A DNA stretch of 64,000 nt, taken from assembly GCF_009649785.1 (NCBI RefSeq), contig NZ_WJOK01000019.1:1-64000 (forward strand). The letters run 5' to 3'. The stretch is from Agrobacterium tumefaciens (GTDB lineage: Bacteria > Pseudomonadota > Alphaproteobacteria > Rhizobiales > Rhizobiaceae). The position numbers and the translations under genes are program-made. Positions 1-9,245 of this stretch are shown here, in pieces. The notes beneath the pieces are model-generated. The model was not told where the DNA came from and ran no database searches. It saw only the letters and a program-made list of their open reading frames with translations. The first letter of the stretch is position 1; each line of letters begins with the position of its first letter.

Positions 1-55
1 AATCTACACTGCCTATGGTTGATTTCATAAACGCGTAAATAGCTGGAAACCGACG

Positions 56-1219
56 GTGGACGTTCCGATACACACCAATATGGACGATAGCAACAACGAA
101 GGGGCGACACAACGCCCGGTTCAGCCAGCTGCGCCCGGCGTTCGACCCATGCGCAGGGACGATCTTCCGGCTGTCGAGGTTGTGCTCAACAGCGCGTTCA
201 AAAAGACCGGGCTTGATAGAAACTTCGACTTCGGCGCTTACGTCGAAACATTGTTTTTCAGCAGTCCTGTGTTTGATCCCGAATATGGCAGCGTTGTCTA
301 CGATGCTGGAGAGAGCGGCGTTACAAGCGTTATCCTTGCCGTCCCCATGCGGTTTGTCGCGAACGGAAAACCCATTACCGCAAGGTTGTTATGTGCTTTC
401 GCGTCGAAAGGAAAACTCGGCGCACTCGGCGCCGCGCGCCTGTCCCGCGGCATGCGCGCGACGAAACACGATATGCTGTTTTCGGACACGGCCTCCCCCG
501 TCAGCGCCGATCATTGGCTTGCGATCGGCGGCAGCATGTTGCCGATGGAAAGCCTGCAATGGCACAAGGCGCTCAAGCCTTTCAGCGCGATTGCCCTGCG
601 CATGCCGCGCCGTTCGCAAGTAGTCAAATCCAGGCCCGGACTTATGGCGCTTGGATTTGTGGACCGTATCCTGCGATCGTGGAAAAAGGGCATAAGGCCT
701 AATGAAGTTGCCGGCACCACGGTCAGACCGGTGGATTTCGAGACGTTCCGACGCAACGCGCTGAAAATGATCGAGCGTTTTTCCGTCCGCCCGGAATGGT
801 CCCACGAGGAATTCCACTGGCTGATCGAAATGAGTAAAACCAACGGCACCCTTGGTGAATTGAGCAGCCTGGCGATCGAAAATGTCGAAGGCCGCATCAT
901 CGGCGCTGCCTTGTATTTCGGACAGGCGGGACGGACCGCCTATGTGCTGAACCTCGTCTGCGATGCCGGTCGCGAAAACGACGTGCTCGGTGCGCTGTTC
1001 CGCCATTTCGATGATGAGAACTATGCCCATGTCACCGGCATGTCGCAACCGTTTCTCATGAACGCGCTCTACCGTCAGAACCACGTGACCTTCCATCATC
1101 GCGGTTATTTCTGCATGGCCACCCGGGATGAAGCCCTCCGGGATCGGGCGCTTGCCGGCGACATCTATATTGGCGGGCTAAGCTCGGAAAGCTGGAGCAA
1201 GCTCATCACAGATTTCTAA
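56..1219 (+). CDS. GNAT-like hypothetical protein near polysaccharide genes
   Basis: Encodes 387 residues from a GTG at 56; an in-frame ATG at 80 is the alternative, and neither has a clear ribosome site. The first 30 residues are polar and probably disordered. A segment beginning VRPMRRDDLPAVEVVL resembles the opening strand and helix of the GNAT acyltransferase fold, and a later stretch with EGRIIGAALYFG fits a core GNAT strand. I see no complete acetyl-CoA loop (RxxGxG/A). Its 3' end faces the minus-strand gene at 1257. A role in modifying a surface sugar is only inferred from neighbours. It could instead be a degenerate or FemAB-like acyltransferase. Confidence 0.6.
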   Translation: MDVPIHTNMDDSNNEGATQRPVQPAAPGVRPMRRDDLPAVEVVLNSAFKKTGLDRNFDFGAYVETLFFSSPVFDPEYGSVVYDAGESGVTSVILAVPMRFVANGKPITARLLCAFASKGKLGALGAARLSRGMRATKHDMLFSDTASPVSADHWLAIGGSMLPMESLQWHKALKPFSAIALRMPRRSQVVKSRPGLMALGFVDRILRSWKKGIRPNEVAGTTVRPVDFETFRRNALKMIERFSVRPEWSHEEFHWLIEMSKTNGTLGELSSLAIENVEGRIIGAALYFGQAGRTAYVLNLVCDAGRENDVLGALFRHFDDENYAHVTGMSQPFLMNALYRQNHVTFHHRGYFCMATRDEALRDRALAGDIYIGGLSSESWSKLITDF

Positions 1220-1256
1220 GGCACTTGCGCCGGTTGTGAAGAAAATGCCGAGCCTT

Positions 1257-2336
1257 CTATGCCCCAGTGAAGCGCTGGACATTCGCTGAAATCAGGTGAC
1301 GCAGCGCCTTCGCGTAACGTTTGGAGCGCGTCTTGGCCGCAAGGGCGCTCGACCAGTCCACCATCGATCCGTTGATATCGAAATCTCCGAGCTGGCCCTC
1401 GGGAACGTCACCCTTTTCGATGCGCTCGACGATGGAGCCCAGCGCCGCGTAAAACTCGGGCGAGCGATAGGGCGGATGCAGCGAATACATGCCCTTGCCC
1501 GTGCCGAGAAAATCAAGCCGGTATACGCCGATGCGCATCATATTGTCGCTCAGCACCTCTTCGGCAGGCATTGAGACCGGTTGCTGATTATAGGCATAGG
1601 AGCGGATGCGCCGTTTGACGTCGGGTCTCAGCAGTTCGAGCGAGCCGATACGCTTGGCGAAACGGTCCATGTCGATCATGAACAGGCGGGTGGAAACGGT
1701 CGCGAACCGCCATGTGGGAACGCGGCTCGGCAGCTTGCGCGGTTCGGGAATGTTTTTCACCCCCGGCATGCCGACATGGCGGGAGATATCGAGATCGCCG
1801 CGCACGGTGGGCGGCCCGGAAAACGGCGTGATGCAGAGCGCGTCCGGGTTGGCCTTCTGCAGCGCAATGGCTTCGTTGAACCAGCTCTGGCTGCCGCCGC
1901 CAAACATCATGTCGCTGTCCATATGCAGCACATAACGGGCGTTGGCACGTTTCAACCCGTGGAAATAAACATGGAAAGGCCCGCCGTCGAAAGCCTTGGC
2001 GGGATAAGGAACCGGCGAGCGCGAAAAGAACGTCTCCGCCACCGCACTGCGCGCCGCATCGCTATAGTCGGCAATATCCACATGCAGATGCGGATAGTTG
2101 GCCTGCATTTCCTCCAGCATGTCAAACAGGCGTTTGCTGGCGGCCTCGAAACCGTTGCCCTTGTAGCGGCCGGCTCCAACCTGGCCGGTATCCACCGTCA
2201 GGAGAATGCGGTCCACCTGCCCGCCCCAGACCCGCAGCTGATGCGGAACGGTCAGTGCCGCATGCGGTGCGTCGAAGGGATGCAGATTGATTTGCAGCGC
2301 CTTTTGTACGGGAGGAAGCGGCATTTCAGCAGTCAT
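1257..2336 (-). CDS. putative GT-A-fold glycosyltransferase
   Basis: A 359-residue soluble protein with no signal peptide. Features of a GT-A glycosyltransferase are visible: an N-terminal strand pattern (DRILLTVDTG), then RYVLHMDSDMMFGGG near residue 140, where DSD is a DxD-type metal/nucleotide-sugar motif. The rest has no motif I can assign, so donor and acceptor are unknown. It starts 2 bases after the stop of the xylanase gene on the same strand, so the two are very probably co-transcribed. With the nearby GT2, WecG and Wzz genes this supports a role in an extracellular polysaccharide, by inference. Confidence 0.65.
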   Translation of the reverse strand: MTAEMPLPPVQKALQINLHPFDAPHAALTVPHQLRVWGGQVDRILLTVDTGQVGAGRYKGNGFEAASKRLFDMLEEMQANYPHLHVDIADYSDAARSAVAETFFSRSPVPYPAKAFDGGPFHVYFHGLKRANARYVLHMDSDMMFGGGSQSWFNEAIALQKANPDALCITPFSGPPTVRGDLDISRHVGMPGVKNIPEPRKLPSRVPTWRFATVSTRLFMIDMDRFAKRIGSLELLRPDVKRRIRSYAYNQQPVSMPAEEVLSDNMMRIGVYRLDFLGTGKGMYSLHPPYRSPEFYAALGSIVERIEKGDVPEGQLGDFDINGSMVDWSSALAAKTRSKRYAKALRHLISANVQRFTGA

Positions 2337-2338
2337 AA

Positions 2339-3409
2339 TTACGCACCACGGTTCCGGAATTCATTGATGACAGCCATCATGGGTTTTTCGTTGAAGCTCC
2401 AGTCGAGCGGCAGCGGCCGGTTCGCGGTGCCATCCCGGCGGGGATAGGCCCAGCGGATCCAGGTATATTGGTCCGAAATGCCCCATGTGGTGATGGAGGA
2501 AAGCGGGCCGCCTTCGCACGCCGCTTCGAGAAAATCGCGGACCTGACCGTTTATCAGCATGTCGCGCTCGGCTTCCGGGGCGGGAAGCGTCTGGTCCATC
2601 GCATCCAGTTCCGTCACCAGAACGGCAAGACCATAACTGCGCATTTCCTTGGTAAAGGCGGCAAGCTCGTCTTTCGCAATGGGCCAGCCACCGCGCAGAT
2701 GCCCCTGCAGGCCGATAGCGTTGATCGGAGCGCCTTTCTCTAGCAGCTCGAGAATGAGATTGCGGAAGGCCGCGCGCTTGGCCGGCGATTTCTCGACCGC
2801 AAATTCCACATCATATTCGTTGAGGACGAGCTGGGCCTTCGGATCGACGGAATGGGCGATGTCAAAGGCCTTTTTGATGGCGTCCGGGCCTGCGCCATAA
2901 TACCAGGCGTCGCGGCGCGAGCGCACATTGCCGGGCACGTCGGGGATAGGCTCATTGACCACATCCCAGCTGTGTATCACGTCCTTGTACCGTTCCATCA
3001 CCTTGACGATGTGGGTTTCCATCAACTTCTCGACCTTCGCGCCGCTGCCGATGCTGGCAAGCCAGGGCGCGTTGGAAGCGTACCAGATAAGCGGATGACC
3101 ATGCATGGTGAGTTTGTTCTGGCGCGCGAAGTTCGCAAGCGCATCGGCAGCGGCAAAATCGAACACCTCTGCCGAAGGCCGCATCACCTCCCATTTCATT
3201 TCAGTAACGGGTGTGATGCGAGAGCAATATTTGACCACCGCTTCGCCGATGCGGCTATCGGCGGTAAGGTCCGGCAGATAGATGGCCGCACCGTAAGGGG
3301 CAATCTTTGTCGACGTTTTCCTGGTCGCGGCAACGCCTTGCCCGGCCATGGCATGCAACAGGCCCGCGCTTGCAGCACCACCCAGAAAATTCCGCCGCCC
3401 GATCTGCAT
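2339..3409 (-). CDS. endo-1,4-beta-xylanase, glycoside hydrolase family 10, Tat-exported
   Basis: Family 10 endoxylanase, hydrolysing beta-1,4-xylan with retention. Starting at the ATG at 3409 gives 356 residues beginning MQIGRRNFLGG, a twin-arginine signal (RRNFL) followed by a hydrophobic stretch ending near GVAA; an upstream in-frame start would add nine residues and spoil the signal. GH10 landmarks: HGHPLIWY, WDVVNEP with the acid/base Glu near residue 153, LNEYD, and LVTELD with the nucleophile Glu near residue 267. Length fits a single catalytic domain without binding modules. It shares a transcript with the glycosyltransferase at 1257-2336. The target could be a plant wall or the cell's own polymer. 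Confidence 0.93.
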   Translation of the reverse strand: MQIGRRNFLGGAASAGLLHAMAGQGVAATRKTSTKIAPYGAAIYLPDLTADSRIGEAVVKYCSRITPVTEMKWEVMRPSAEVFDFAAADALANFARQNKLTMHGHPLIWYASNAPWLASIGSGAKVEKLMETHIVKVMERYKDVIHSWDVVNEPIPDVPGNVRSRRDAWYYGAGPDAIKKAFDIAHSVDPKAQLVLNEYDVEFAVEKSPAKRAAFRNLILELLEKGAPINAIGLQGHLRGGWPIAKDELAAFTKEMRSYGLAVLVTELDAMDQTLPAPEAERDMLINGQVRDFLEAACEGGPLSSITTWGISDQYTWIRWAYPRRDGTANRPLPLDWSFNEKPMMAVINEFRNRGA

Positions 3410-3689
3410 TCGCCCGCCTCCACAACCCCGGCGCATCGGCCTGAAAATCGAAAGCGATTTTCGAAAGGGACGATGCGCATATCACAACTGTCAGAACGTC
3501 GCTGATGCGTCCCAATGGCCGCACGGCGCTCTAATTCTCAAAATATAACATCTTGATCATGCCAAAAGGATATTAAAGATTTGCAAGGTTAACTGACGCT
3601 ATACCACGTCACAATTGGCGCAAGCCGGCTTAATCCGGTAGTAACTTCAGTGTGAGAATTATTGACCCGCCCCTGATGGAGTAAAAATA

Positions 3690-4601
3690 TTGGTTTCCGT
3701 TTCGATTGTCATTCCCGTTCGCAACGGCGAGCGTTACATCGTGGAAGCGATCGAAAGCGTGTTGTCTCAGGGGAAAACCGTTTGCGAAGTGCTCGTCGTC
3801 GATGACGGCTCCACCGACACAACGGCGCAAAAGGTGCAAAGTTTCGCCGATCCCCGCGTAAAACTGCTGGCCCGGCCGCAGGGACGGCAGGGCGTTTCCG
3901 CCGTGCGCAATTTCGGCCTGTCGCAGGCGCGCGGTGAATGGACGATGTTTCTCGATGCCGACGACCGCGTGAAGCCGGGCGCGATCGCCGCCCTATGCGC
4001 CGGCATCTCCGGACCGGATGTCGTTGCTGTCTACGGCGATTATGAGCGCATTGACGAGAATGGCGCCAAGATCGGACGGCGCAACCTCATCAGACGGCGG
4101 GAAAAACCTGATGGTTTCATCCTCCAGCCGCTTTTGGGCGGAAACTTCATCGTCAATGGCGGCATCATGCTGGTTAAAACCCGCATCTTTCAGGATTTTG
4201 GCGGTTTCGACGAGACATTGCGTTATGCGGAAGACTGGTATGGCTGGTGCCGGCTGGCTGCCTCCGGCCGTTTCGCCTATCTGCCCGGCCGCCACGTGCT
4301 GGATTACCGGGTGCACCGGACAAGCGTGATGATGAACCGCCTTCTGACCTTCCGGGATTGCGAACCGGCGATCGAAGCGGTGTTTTCCGATCCCGCCATC
4401 GTCGCCGCCATTGCGCCGCAGGAATTGCGCCGGCTTCGCCGAAAATCCGAAAATCACATGAATGCCTATACCGTGGCGCAGGCCTTTCGCGCCCGGCGCT
4501 ATCGCGAGGCCTTTTCGGCGCTTGCCGATACATTTGTCAATCGCCCGCGCCAAAGCCTGCGCGCCGTCGTGTTTTCCGCCGCAGCCCTTGCCGGAATTTA
4601 G
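3690..4601 (+). CDS. family 2 glycosyltransferase (first of pair)
   Basis: A 303-residue GT2 enzyme transferring sugar from a nucleotide donor in the cytoplasm. The N-terminus SIVIPVRNGERYIVEAIES and VLVVDDGSTD are the classical GT2 nucleotide-binding strands; MFLDADDRVKPG carries the DxD-type metal motif near residue 92, and YAEDWYGWCRLA supplies the acidic ED near the acceptor site. The start is a TTG at 3690, with a GGAG about 10 bases before it. It is followed 8 bases later by a second glycosyltransferase, so the two form an operon divergent from the xylanase. The sugar specificity cannot be read from sequence. Confidence 0.9.
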   Translation: MVSVSIVIPVRNGERYIVEAIESVLSQGKTVCEVLVVDDGSTDTTAQKVQSFADPRVKLLARPQGRQGVSAVRNFGLSQARGEWTMFLDADDRVKPGAIAALCAGISGPDVVAVYGDYERIDENGAKIGRRNLIRRREKPDGFILQPLLGGNFIVNGGIMLVKTRIFQDFGGFDETLRYAEDWYGWCRLAASGRFAYLPGRHVLDYRVHRTSVMMNRLLTFRDCEPAIEAVFSDPAIVAAIAPQELRRLRRKSENHMNAYTVAQAFRARRYREAFSALADTFVNRPRQSLRAVVFSAAALAGI

Positions 4602-4609
4602 GAGTGTCC

Positions 4610-5554
4610 ATGTCCGAAATCATGCCGGAAGCGGTGGTGTGCATTCCGAGTTTCCGCAGGCCGGAAGGTTTGCAGAAAACGCTGAACTCGCTGGCAGCCC
4701 AGAAGGTCGATTTCCCCTTCGCCATCGTCGTCGTCGATAATGACGGGGTGGGCCAGGCGGGGCTGGCCGTCGCGCGTGCGTTTTTCTCCGAGAGCGGAAT
4801 GATGGGCCAGACGCTGGTCGAGCCGACGCAGGGCAATTGTTACGCCATCAACACGGCATTCCGCACGGCGCGGCAGAGCTATCCATCCGCGCAGTGGTTT
4901 CTGATGATCGATGACGACGAAGCGGCCTCGCCCGTCTGGCTCGCTGAAATGGTCTCTGCCGCAAAATCCTTCGGCGTCGACATTGTCGGCGGGCCGGTCG
5001 ATCGCGAATTCGATGCCCCCGCACCCAAGGCGGTTCTGGCACACCCGCTGTTCGGCTCCATCGAGGCGCCGACCGGCGTAGTCGATCAAATCCATGGGTC
5101 CGGCAATTGCCTGATCTCAAGGCGGGTTTTCGAAACGCTGGAAAAGCCGGAATTCGATGTACGGTTCAATTTCCTTGGCGGCGGCGACATGGATTTCTTC
5201 ACCCGTTGCCGAAAGGCGGGTTTCAAATTCGCCTGGAACGCTCAAGCCCTCATCATCGAATATGTGCCGGAAAACCGCATGGCGCCGCGCTGGATCATGG
5301 AGCGCTCGCTCCGAACCGGCATCATCAATTACAGCATCGACCGCGCCCGACGCCCCGGCCTGAAGGGCGGGCTGCTGCTTGCCGCCAAAAACGTCGTCAG
5401 CCTGTGCCTGTCACTGGTCCGCGCCGTTTCCGCATTCCTGAAAACCGGTGCGCTGCTGCCCGCCACGCATCCACCGCTTATGTCCATCGGCCGCGTCATG
5501 GCGAGCCTCGGTATTACGCTCACGCCCTATAAGGCGCCGGCGAAAAAGGCCTGA
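4610..5554 (+). CDS. family 2 glycosyltransferase (second of pair)
   Basis: A 314-residue GT2 glycosyltransferase. The ATG at 4610 is chosen because AGGAG lies just upstream and because the GT2 fold begins at once (VVCIPSFRRPEGLQKTL); the open frame extends further upstream only through the preceding gene. VVVDNDG and FLMIDDDEAASPVWL give the nucleotide and metal sites, and GGGDMDFFTRCRKAGF matches the GT2 acceptor/base region. A mildly hydrophobic segment near residues 255-285 may be membrane-associated. Transcribed with the gene at 3690-4601, spacing 8 bases. The pair probably adds successive sugars to one repeat unit, by inference from neighbours. Confidence 0.9.
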   Translation: MSEIMPEAVVCIPSFRRPEGLQKTLNSLAAQKVDFPFAIVVVDNDGVGQAGLAVARAFFSESGMMGQTLVEPTQGNCYAINTAFRTARQSYPSAQWFLMIDDDEAASPVWLAEMVSAAKSFGVDIVGGPVDREFDAPAPKAVLAHPLFGSIEAPTGVVDQIHGSGNCLISRRVFETLEKPEFDVRFNFLGGGDMDFFTRCRKAGFKFAWNAQALIIEYVPENRMAPRWIMERSLRTGIINYSIDRARRPGLKGGLLLAAKNVVSLCLSLVRAVSAFLKTGALLPATHPPLMSIGRVMASLGITLTPYKAPAKKA

Positions 5555-5588
5555 ACACGGGCTCGTTCCGGCAGTTAATATCAGCTTT

Positions 5589-5837
5589 TCAGCTCAGGGT
5601 TTTTTCCCTGCGCAAAGAGATCCCATTCACATGCCGTTTCTGGGAAGCGAATGACGAAAAAACGGCTGCAAGAATGAGAAGCGGCACAAGAACCGGCCAG
5701 AAGAAACAAAGGATGATACCGGTCACCCGGTAAAAGTCCCAATCCTTGTCGCGGCGGGCGCCTTCTATATAGGTCATGGCAAGAGAAGTAACGGTGCCAA
5801 TCCCATATACGAAAAGAGAAATGGACGTAATTACCAT
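5589..5837 (-). CDS. small membrane protein, hypothetical
   Basis: An 82-residue protein starting at the ATG at 5837, chosen because GAGGAC lies a few bases upstream and the first transmembrane segment then starts immediately (MVITSISLFVYGIGTV). A second hydrophobic segment (GIILCFFWPVLVPLLILAAV) spans about residues 41-60, and the tail is basic. A longer frame reaching 6014 exists, but its extra part looks unlike a protein. It lies between the glycosyltransferase pair and a wecG-type gene. I recognise no family; a two-helix accessory to polysaccharide assembly is possible but unsupported. Confidence 0.5.
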   Translation of the reverse strand: MVITSISLFVYGIGTVTSLAMTYIEGARRDKDWDFYRVTGIILCFFWPVLVPLLILAAVFSSFASQKRHVNGISLRREKTLS

Positions 5838-6085
5838 CGCTGTCCTCAATATATTTCTGATTCGAATAAATATGTAATATCCGCTCAGTGTACCGCCGTT
5901 ACGCCCACTTGCAACTTTTTTGCGCGGAAAGACACCTCCACCCCGATACGTTAGAGCGACCTCATATAGCGCGACTCCATATGATGATTGCATGCGCCGG
6001 CAGATGCCGCTCACATGATATCGATCCTGAACCGGTCAGACGGTCAGGGGCAATTCCGTAAAGAATCAATGAGAATGCGCGGATT

Positions 6086-6952
6086 TTAGACCTTGCCGGC
6101 CCCGAACCCGTAGCGATGCTTCAGCAGCGAATATATGGCGATGGGATTGGTCAGCAGGTAGCGCTTGCCGAGACGCCTTGGCTCAAGCATGGCCCTGTAG
6201 AGCCATTCGAGCCCCATATCCTGCATCCATTGTGGCGCCCTGCTGTTCTTGCCCGCGAGAAAATCGAACAGACCGCCGCAGGTCTTGATCACCGCAATGT
6301 CGGAAAGCCTGTCGAGATTGCGCGCGACGAAACGTTGCTCCAGCGGTATGCCGAAGCCCACCCAGAGAATATCGGTCTGCGATGCGACGATATCGGCAAG
6401 GATCGCCTCCTCGTCGCCGGGTCTGAAATAACCATTGCGCCGACCGGCAAAAACGAGCCGTGGATAGAGCTTCTGCATTTCCTCGACTGCCGCGCGGTTC
6501 ACCTCTTCGGAACCGCCGAGAAAATAGAACCGCGTGCCGGTCGCCTCAGCCCTCCGGGCCACCGCATGAACGAGATCCGTCGTCGCCACACGTTCCCGCA
6601 GCGCTCTTACGCAGAACTGGCGGGAAAAGATCACCAGCGACATGCCGTCGGCATGAATCTGGTCCGCCTGCCGCAGCAGGGCTTCGAATTCCTTGTCTTG
6701 GTGACAGAGTGCGATGACCTGACCGTTCGCCGATGTCGAATAGAACGGCTTTGCGCCGGCCGCGCGTTCACGTTCCGCCCGCAGGATAAAATCCTGCGCC
6801 GTCTCTTCGATGGTCGCATCGGTGATGGGCAAAGCCGCAAGCGGAACAACCGGCCAGTGTGTGCCAGGCCCTTCCGCATGCGGGACATCTCTCCCTGTCA
6901 TATTCTGTCCGGTGTCCAAGATAGGCATCGTTTCACTGTTATATTCACGCAT
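6086..6952 (-). CDS. WecG/TagA/CpsF family glycosyltransferase (GT26)
   Basis: About 288 residues of the WecG/TagA/CpsF family, which transfer N-acetylmannosaminuronic acid, ManNAc or similar sugars to a lipid-linked acceptor at the inner face of the membrane. Family signatures are clear: GMSLVIFSRQ-like N-terminal motif, FYFLGGSEEVNRAA, ILWVGFGIPLEQRFV, CGGLFDFLAGKNSRAPQWM and LEWLYRAMLEPRRLGKRYL. Three possible starts (GTG 6979, ATG 6952, ATG 6925) lack strong ribosome sites, so the N-terminus is uncertain. It stands alone on the minus strand inside the polysaccharide region and probably builds part of the same polymer. Confidence 0.9.
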   Translation of the reverse strand: MREYNSETMPILDTGQNMTGRDVPHAEGPGTHWPVVPLAALPITDATIEETAQDFILRAERERAAGAKPFYSTSANGQVIALCHQDKEFEALLRQADQIHADGMSLVIFSRQFCVRALRERVATTDLVHAVARRAEATGTRFYFLGGSEEVNRAAVEEMQKLYPRLVFAGRRNGYFRPGDEEAILADIVASQTDILWVGFGIPLEQRFVARNLDRLSDIAVIKTCGGLFDFLAGKNSRAPQWMQDMGLEWLYRAMLEPRRLGKRYLLTNPIAIYSLLKHRYGFGAGKV

Positions 6953-7141
6953 AGGATTAAGGTATAAGGCTTCAAACACTACGAATAACTATCATTAATA
7001 TTCTTATAAATCTGACGCTTGAATCAAACAATTATACGCCCGGGGGTTGAGTGACCACCCCAACCTCTCCTCCCCCTATTCCGGTTTTGCGGCTGATGGG
7101 TTAAGGGACGACGAAACCACACCACAGAAAAGGTCCCGGCC

Positions 7142-7351
7142 ATGGAAACCATATCGATCGACAACCGCGGCGATTTCGGCCTTTGGGCCATCGAACGGGC
7201 AAAGGAAATCGTCGCCAACGAGGCGTCCGATCTTGCCGTTTCGGTCCGTGACGGCGACGAGACAGGCATTCGCGATGCGGGTAATGCGCTGGGTGCCGCC
7301 ATTGCCGCCGCCCTGCTCGAGGTCTATGACGGCCTGATGTCCGAGGAGTAA
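7142..7351 (+). CDS. small hypothetical protein
   Basis: A 69-residue acidic protein (METISIDNRGDFGLWAIERA...). It has no signal or transmembrane segment; the predicted structure is mostly helical with an alanine-rich C-terminal helix (GAAIAAALLEVYDGLMSEE). A possible ribosome site AAAGG precedes the ATG. Its stop lies 16 bases from the convergent Wzz-type gene. I recognise no family. Codon use resembles the neighbours, which supports a real gene. Confidence 0.5.
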   Translation: METISIDNRGDFGLWAIERAKEIVANEASDLAVSVRDGDETGIRDAGNALGAAIAAALLEVYDGLMSEE

Positions 7352-7367
7352 TCGGCGGTCGCAGCCC

Positions 7368-8987
7368 TCAGGCGTAGCGTTCCGCGTGATCTGTCCGGCG
7401 CAGAAAACCCAAAAGCCCAAGTGCGATGGCAATTCCGAGACCAAGGAACAGACCGCCCACGCCACCGGCGATCAGGAAGATCAGCTTGCCGGGCGGCCAG
7501 CTTCTGGAATTGGGCGCTACTGGCTGCGAAATCACCCGCACATTGGTGGAATCGATTGTCTGCTGCTCGGCGATCTGGCGTGATCGGTTGAGATAGGTCT
7601 CGTAGATCGCAGCAGCTGAGTTGGCGTCTCGCTCCAGATCGCGCAGCCGCACCTGCGCCTCATTGTCGGTGAAGACGTTGGCGCGTTCCGCAACCGCCTT
7701 CAGCCGCAGGGCATCAAGCGAGGAGCGGGCCTCGGCGACATTGGTCTTGGCCGCCAGCAAAATCCGCTGCGCCTCATCCGCAATGCCGCGTTCCAGCATG
7801 TCGCGTTCCGCCCCGGCAGTCGCCAGACGCGGATGGCGGGCGCCATAGGTCAGCGTCATCGCCCCAATCTGCTGCTGCAAGGTGCTGTATTGCGCACGGA
7901 TGGTGTTCATGGTCTGGCTGTCGAAGATCGCGTCGCTCTGGGTGCGGTTCTGGGCAATCGCCGCCTGCATCTGCTTGAGGCGCGACTCCTCCTGAATGAC
8001 GCGCTGCTGCGCGGCAAGAACCTGCGCATTCAGCTCTCCTGATGCCAGATTGCTGACCAGCTGGCCGTTATTCTCCTGCAGGCCGTTTTCGCGGCGGAAA
8101 TCGGCGACGCGCTTTTCGGCAACCGTCACGTTCTGGCGCATTTCCTCAAGCCGCTTCTTTAGATCATCGACGATACGCAGGCTGCTGTCGGAGGTCGTCT
8201 GGAACAACTCGCTTTCGAACGCCTTCACCATCGCCTTCGAGACTGTCACGGATTTGTCCGGATCATTGGTCCAGACCGCAAGCGTCACCACGAAGGAACG
8301 CGGATCCCGTTCCGCCGCAACCCGTTCGCCCAGCGAACGAAGCGCGCCGACCTTGTTGTCACCATCTTCCGGCTTGGGTGAAAAAAATGCTTTCAGCCGC
8401 GCAAGAGGCGGTGGGGATATGAATTCCGGGTCCTCATCCAGTTTCAGCTCGTCCACCACACGCGCCAGCACGTTGCGCGACGTGACGGTGCGCAGCTTGC
8501 TCTCCACTTCGAGAATCTGGGTGTCGCGCTGCTGGTTGGGCGAAAACACCCCGTCATTGACGACATTCAGGTTGGAGGGATTGACGACGATATCCGTATA
8601 GGCGGTGTAACGCGGCGGCGTCATATAGGCATAGGCGAGTGCAGCGGCGACGCAGAGAATGATCGCAAGCACAATCCAGACGATCCCGGCACGCAGCCAG
8701 CCGAGTACCTCGTCCACACCGATCCGGTCGATATATTTCAGGCCCGGCAGCGTGGCCGCGAAACTGTTGCTTGGCGAGGCCGGCCTTGTGGGCTTTTCAG
8801 CCGGAGCGGGTTCGGCAACGGCAGCCGCCGGCTTCGGCTCAAGATGCTCTTTCAGCACCGTGCGCTCGAAAACCTCATCCTCATCCACCAGATCGTCCAG
8901 CAGGGAACCGTGGGGTCTGGCGGCGGGCGCCGCTTTTTCATCCAGCGGACGTGCCTGCTTATGTCCCGCCTTTTGAAGCCTGTACAT
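7368..8987 (-). CDS. Wzz/GumC-type polysaccharide co-polymerase without kinase domain
   Basis: About 539 residues with the plan of a polysaccharide co-polymerase that sets chain length or drives export: a proline/alanine-rich cytoplasmic N-terminus, a first membrane helix near residues 105-127 (WIVLAIILCVAAALAYAYM), the Wzz-type strand motif YTAYTDIVVNP, a long periplasmic coiled coil (about 270-470), and a second helix near the C-terminus (LIFLIAGGVGGLFLGLGIAIAL). The C-terminal BY-kinase seen in ExoP/Wzc is absent; the protein stops soon after the second helix. The ATG at 8987 is preferred; a TTG at 8999 is possible. It is divergent from the phosphomannomutase gene. Confidence 0.88.
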   Translation of the reverse strand: MYRLQKAGHKQARPLDEKAAPAARPHGSLLDDLVDEDEVFERTVLKEHLEPKPAAAVAEPAPAEKPTRPASPSNSFAATLPGLKYIDRIGVDEVLGWLRAGIVWIVLAIILCVAAALAYAYMTPPRYTAYTDIVVNPSNLNVVNDGVFSPNQQRDTQILEVESKLRTVTSRNVLARVVDELKLDEDPEFISPPPLARLKAFFSPKPEDGDNKVGALRSLGERVAAERDPRSFVVTLAVWTNDPDKSVTVSKAMVKAFESELFQTTSDSSLRIVDDLKKRLEEMRQNVTVAEKRVADFRRENGLQENNGQLVSNLASGELNAQVLAAQQRVIQEESRLKQMQAAIAQNRTQSDAIFDSQTMNTIRAQYSTLQQQIGAMTLTYGARHPRLATAGAERDMLERGIADEAQRILLAAKTNVAEARSSLDALRLKAVAERANVFTDNEAQVRLRDLERDANSAAAIYETYLNRSRQIAEQQTIDSTNVRVISQPVAPNSRSWPPGKLIFLIAGGVGGLFLGLGIAIALGLLGFLRRTDHAERYA

Positions 8988-9245
8988 CAGCCAATCCAAC
9001 TTGAACGAACCACAAAAAAGGCCTGCAACAGATGGTTTTCATCGTCGCCAGAACCACTATTAACCGGCAAGTCTAGATATAACGGGTGAATTTTAGGTTA
9101 CCCGCATCATCCCCGCCATCATCACCTATTCGCCGCGTCCATGAAAGAGATGATTGACTTGAATGGATCGATACGGTTCTTTCTGGCGTTATATTTTTGT
9201 ATTATCCATTTGAACCTCAAAGATTTTATCGAAACGGAGTTTGGC

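Noticed and set aside
4247..4609. An upstream extension of the second GT2 gene
   Set aside because: It lies in a different frame of the first GT2 gene and lacks a protein-like sequence.
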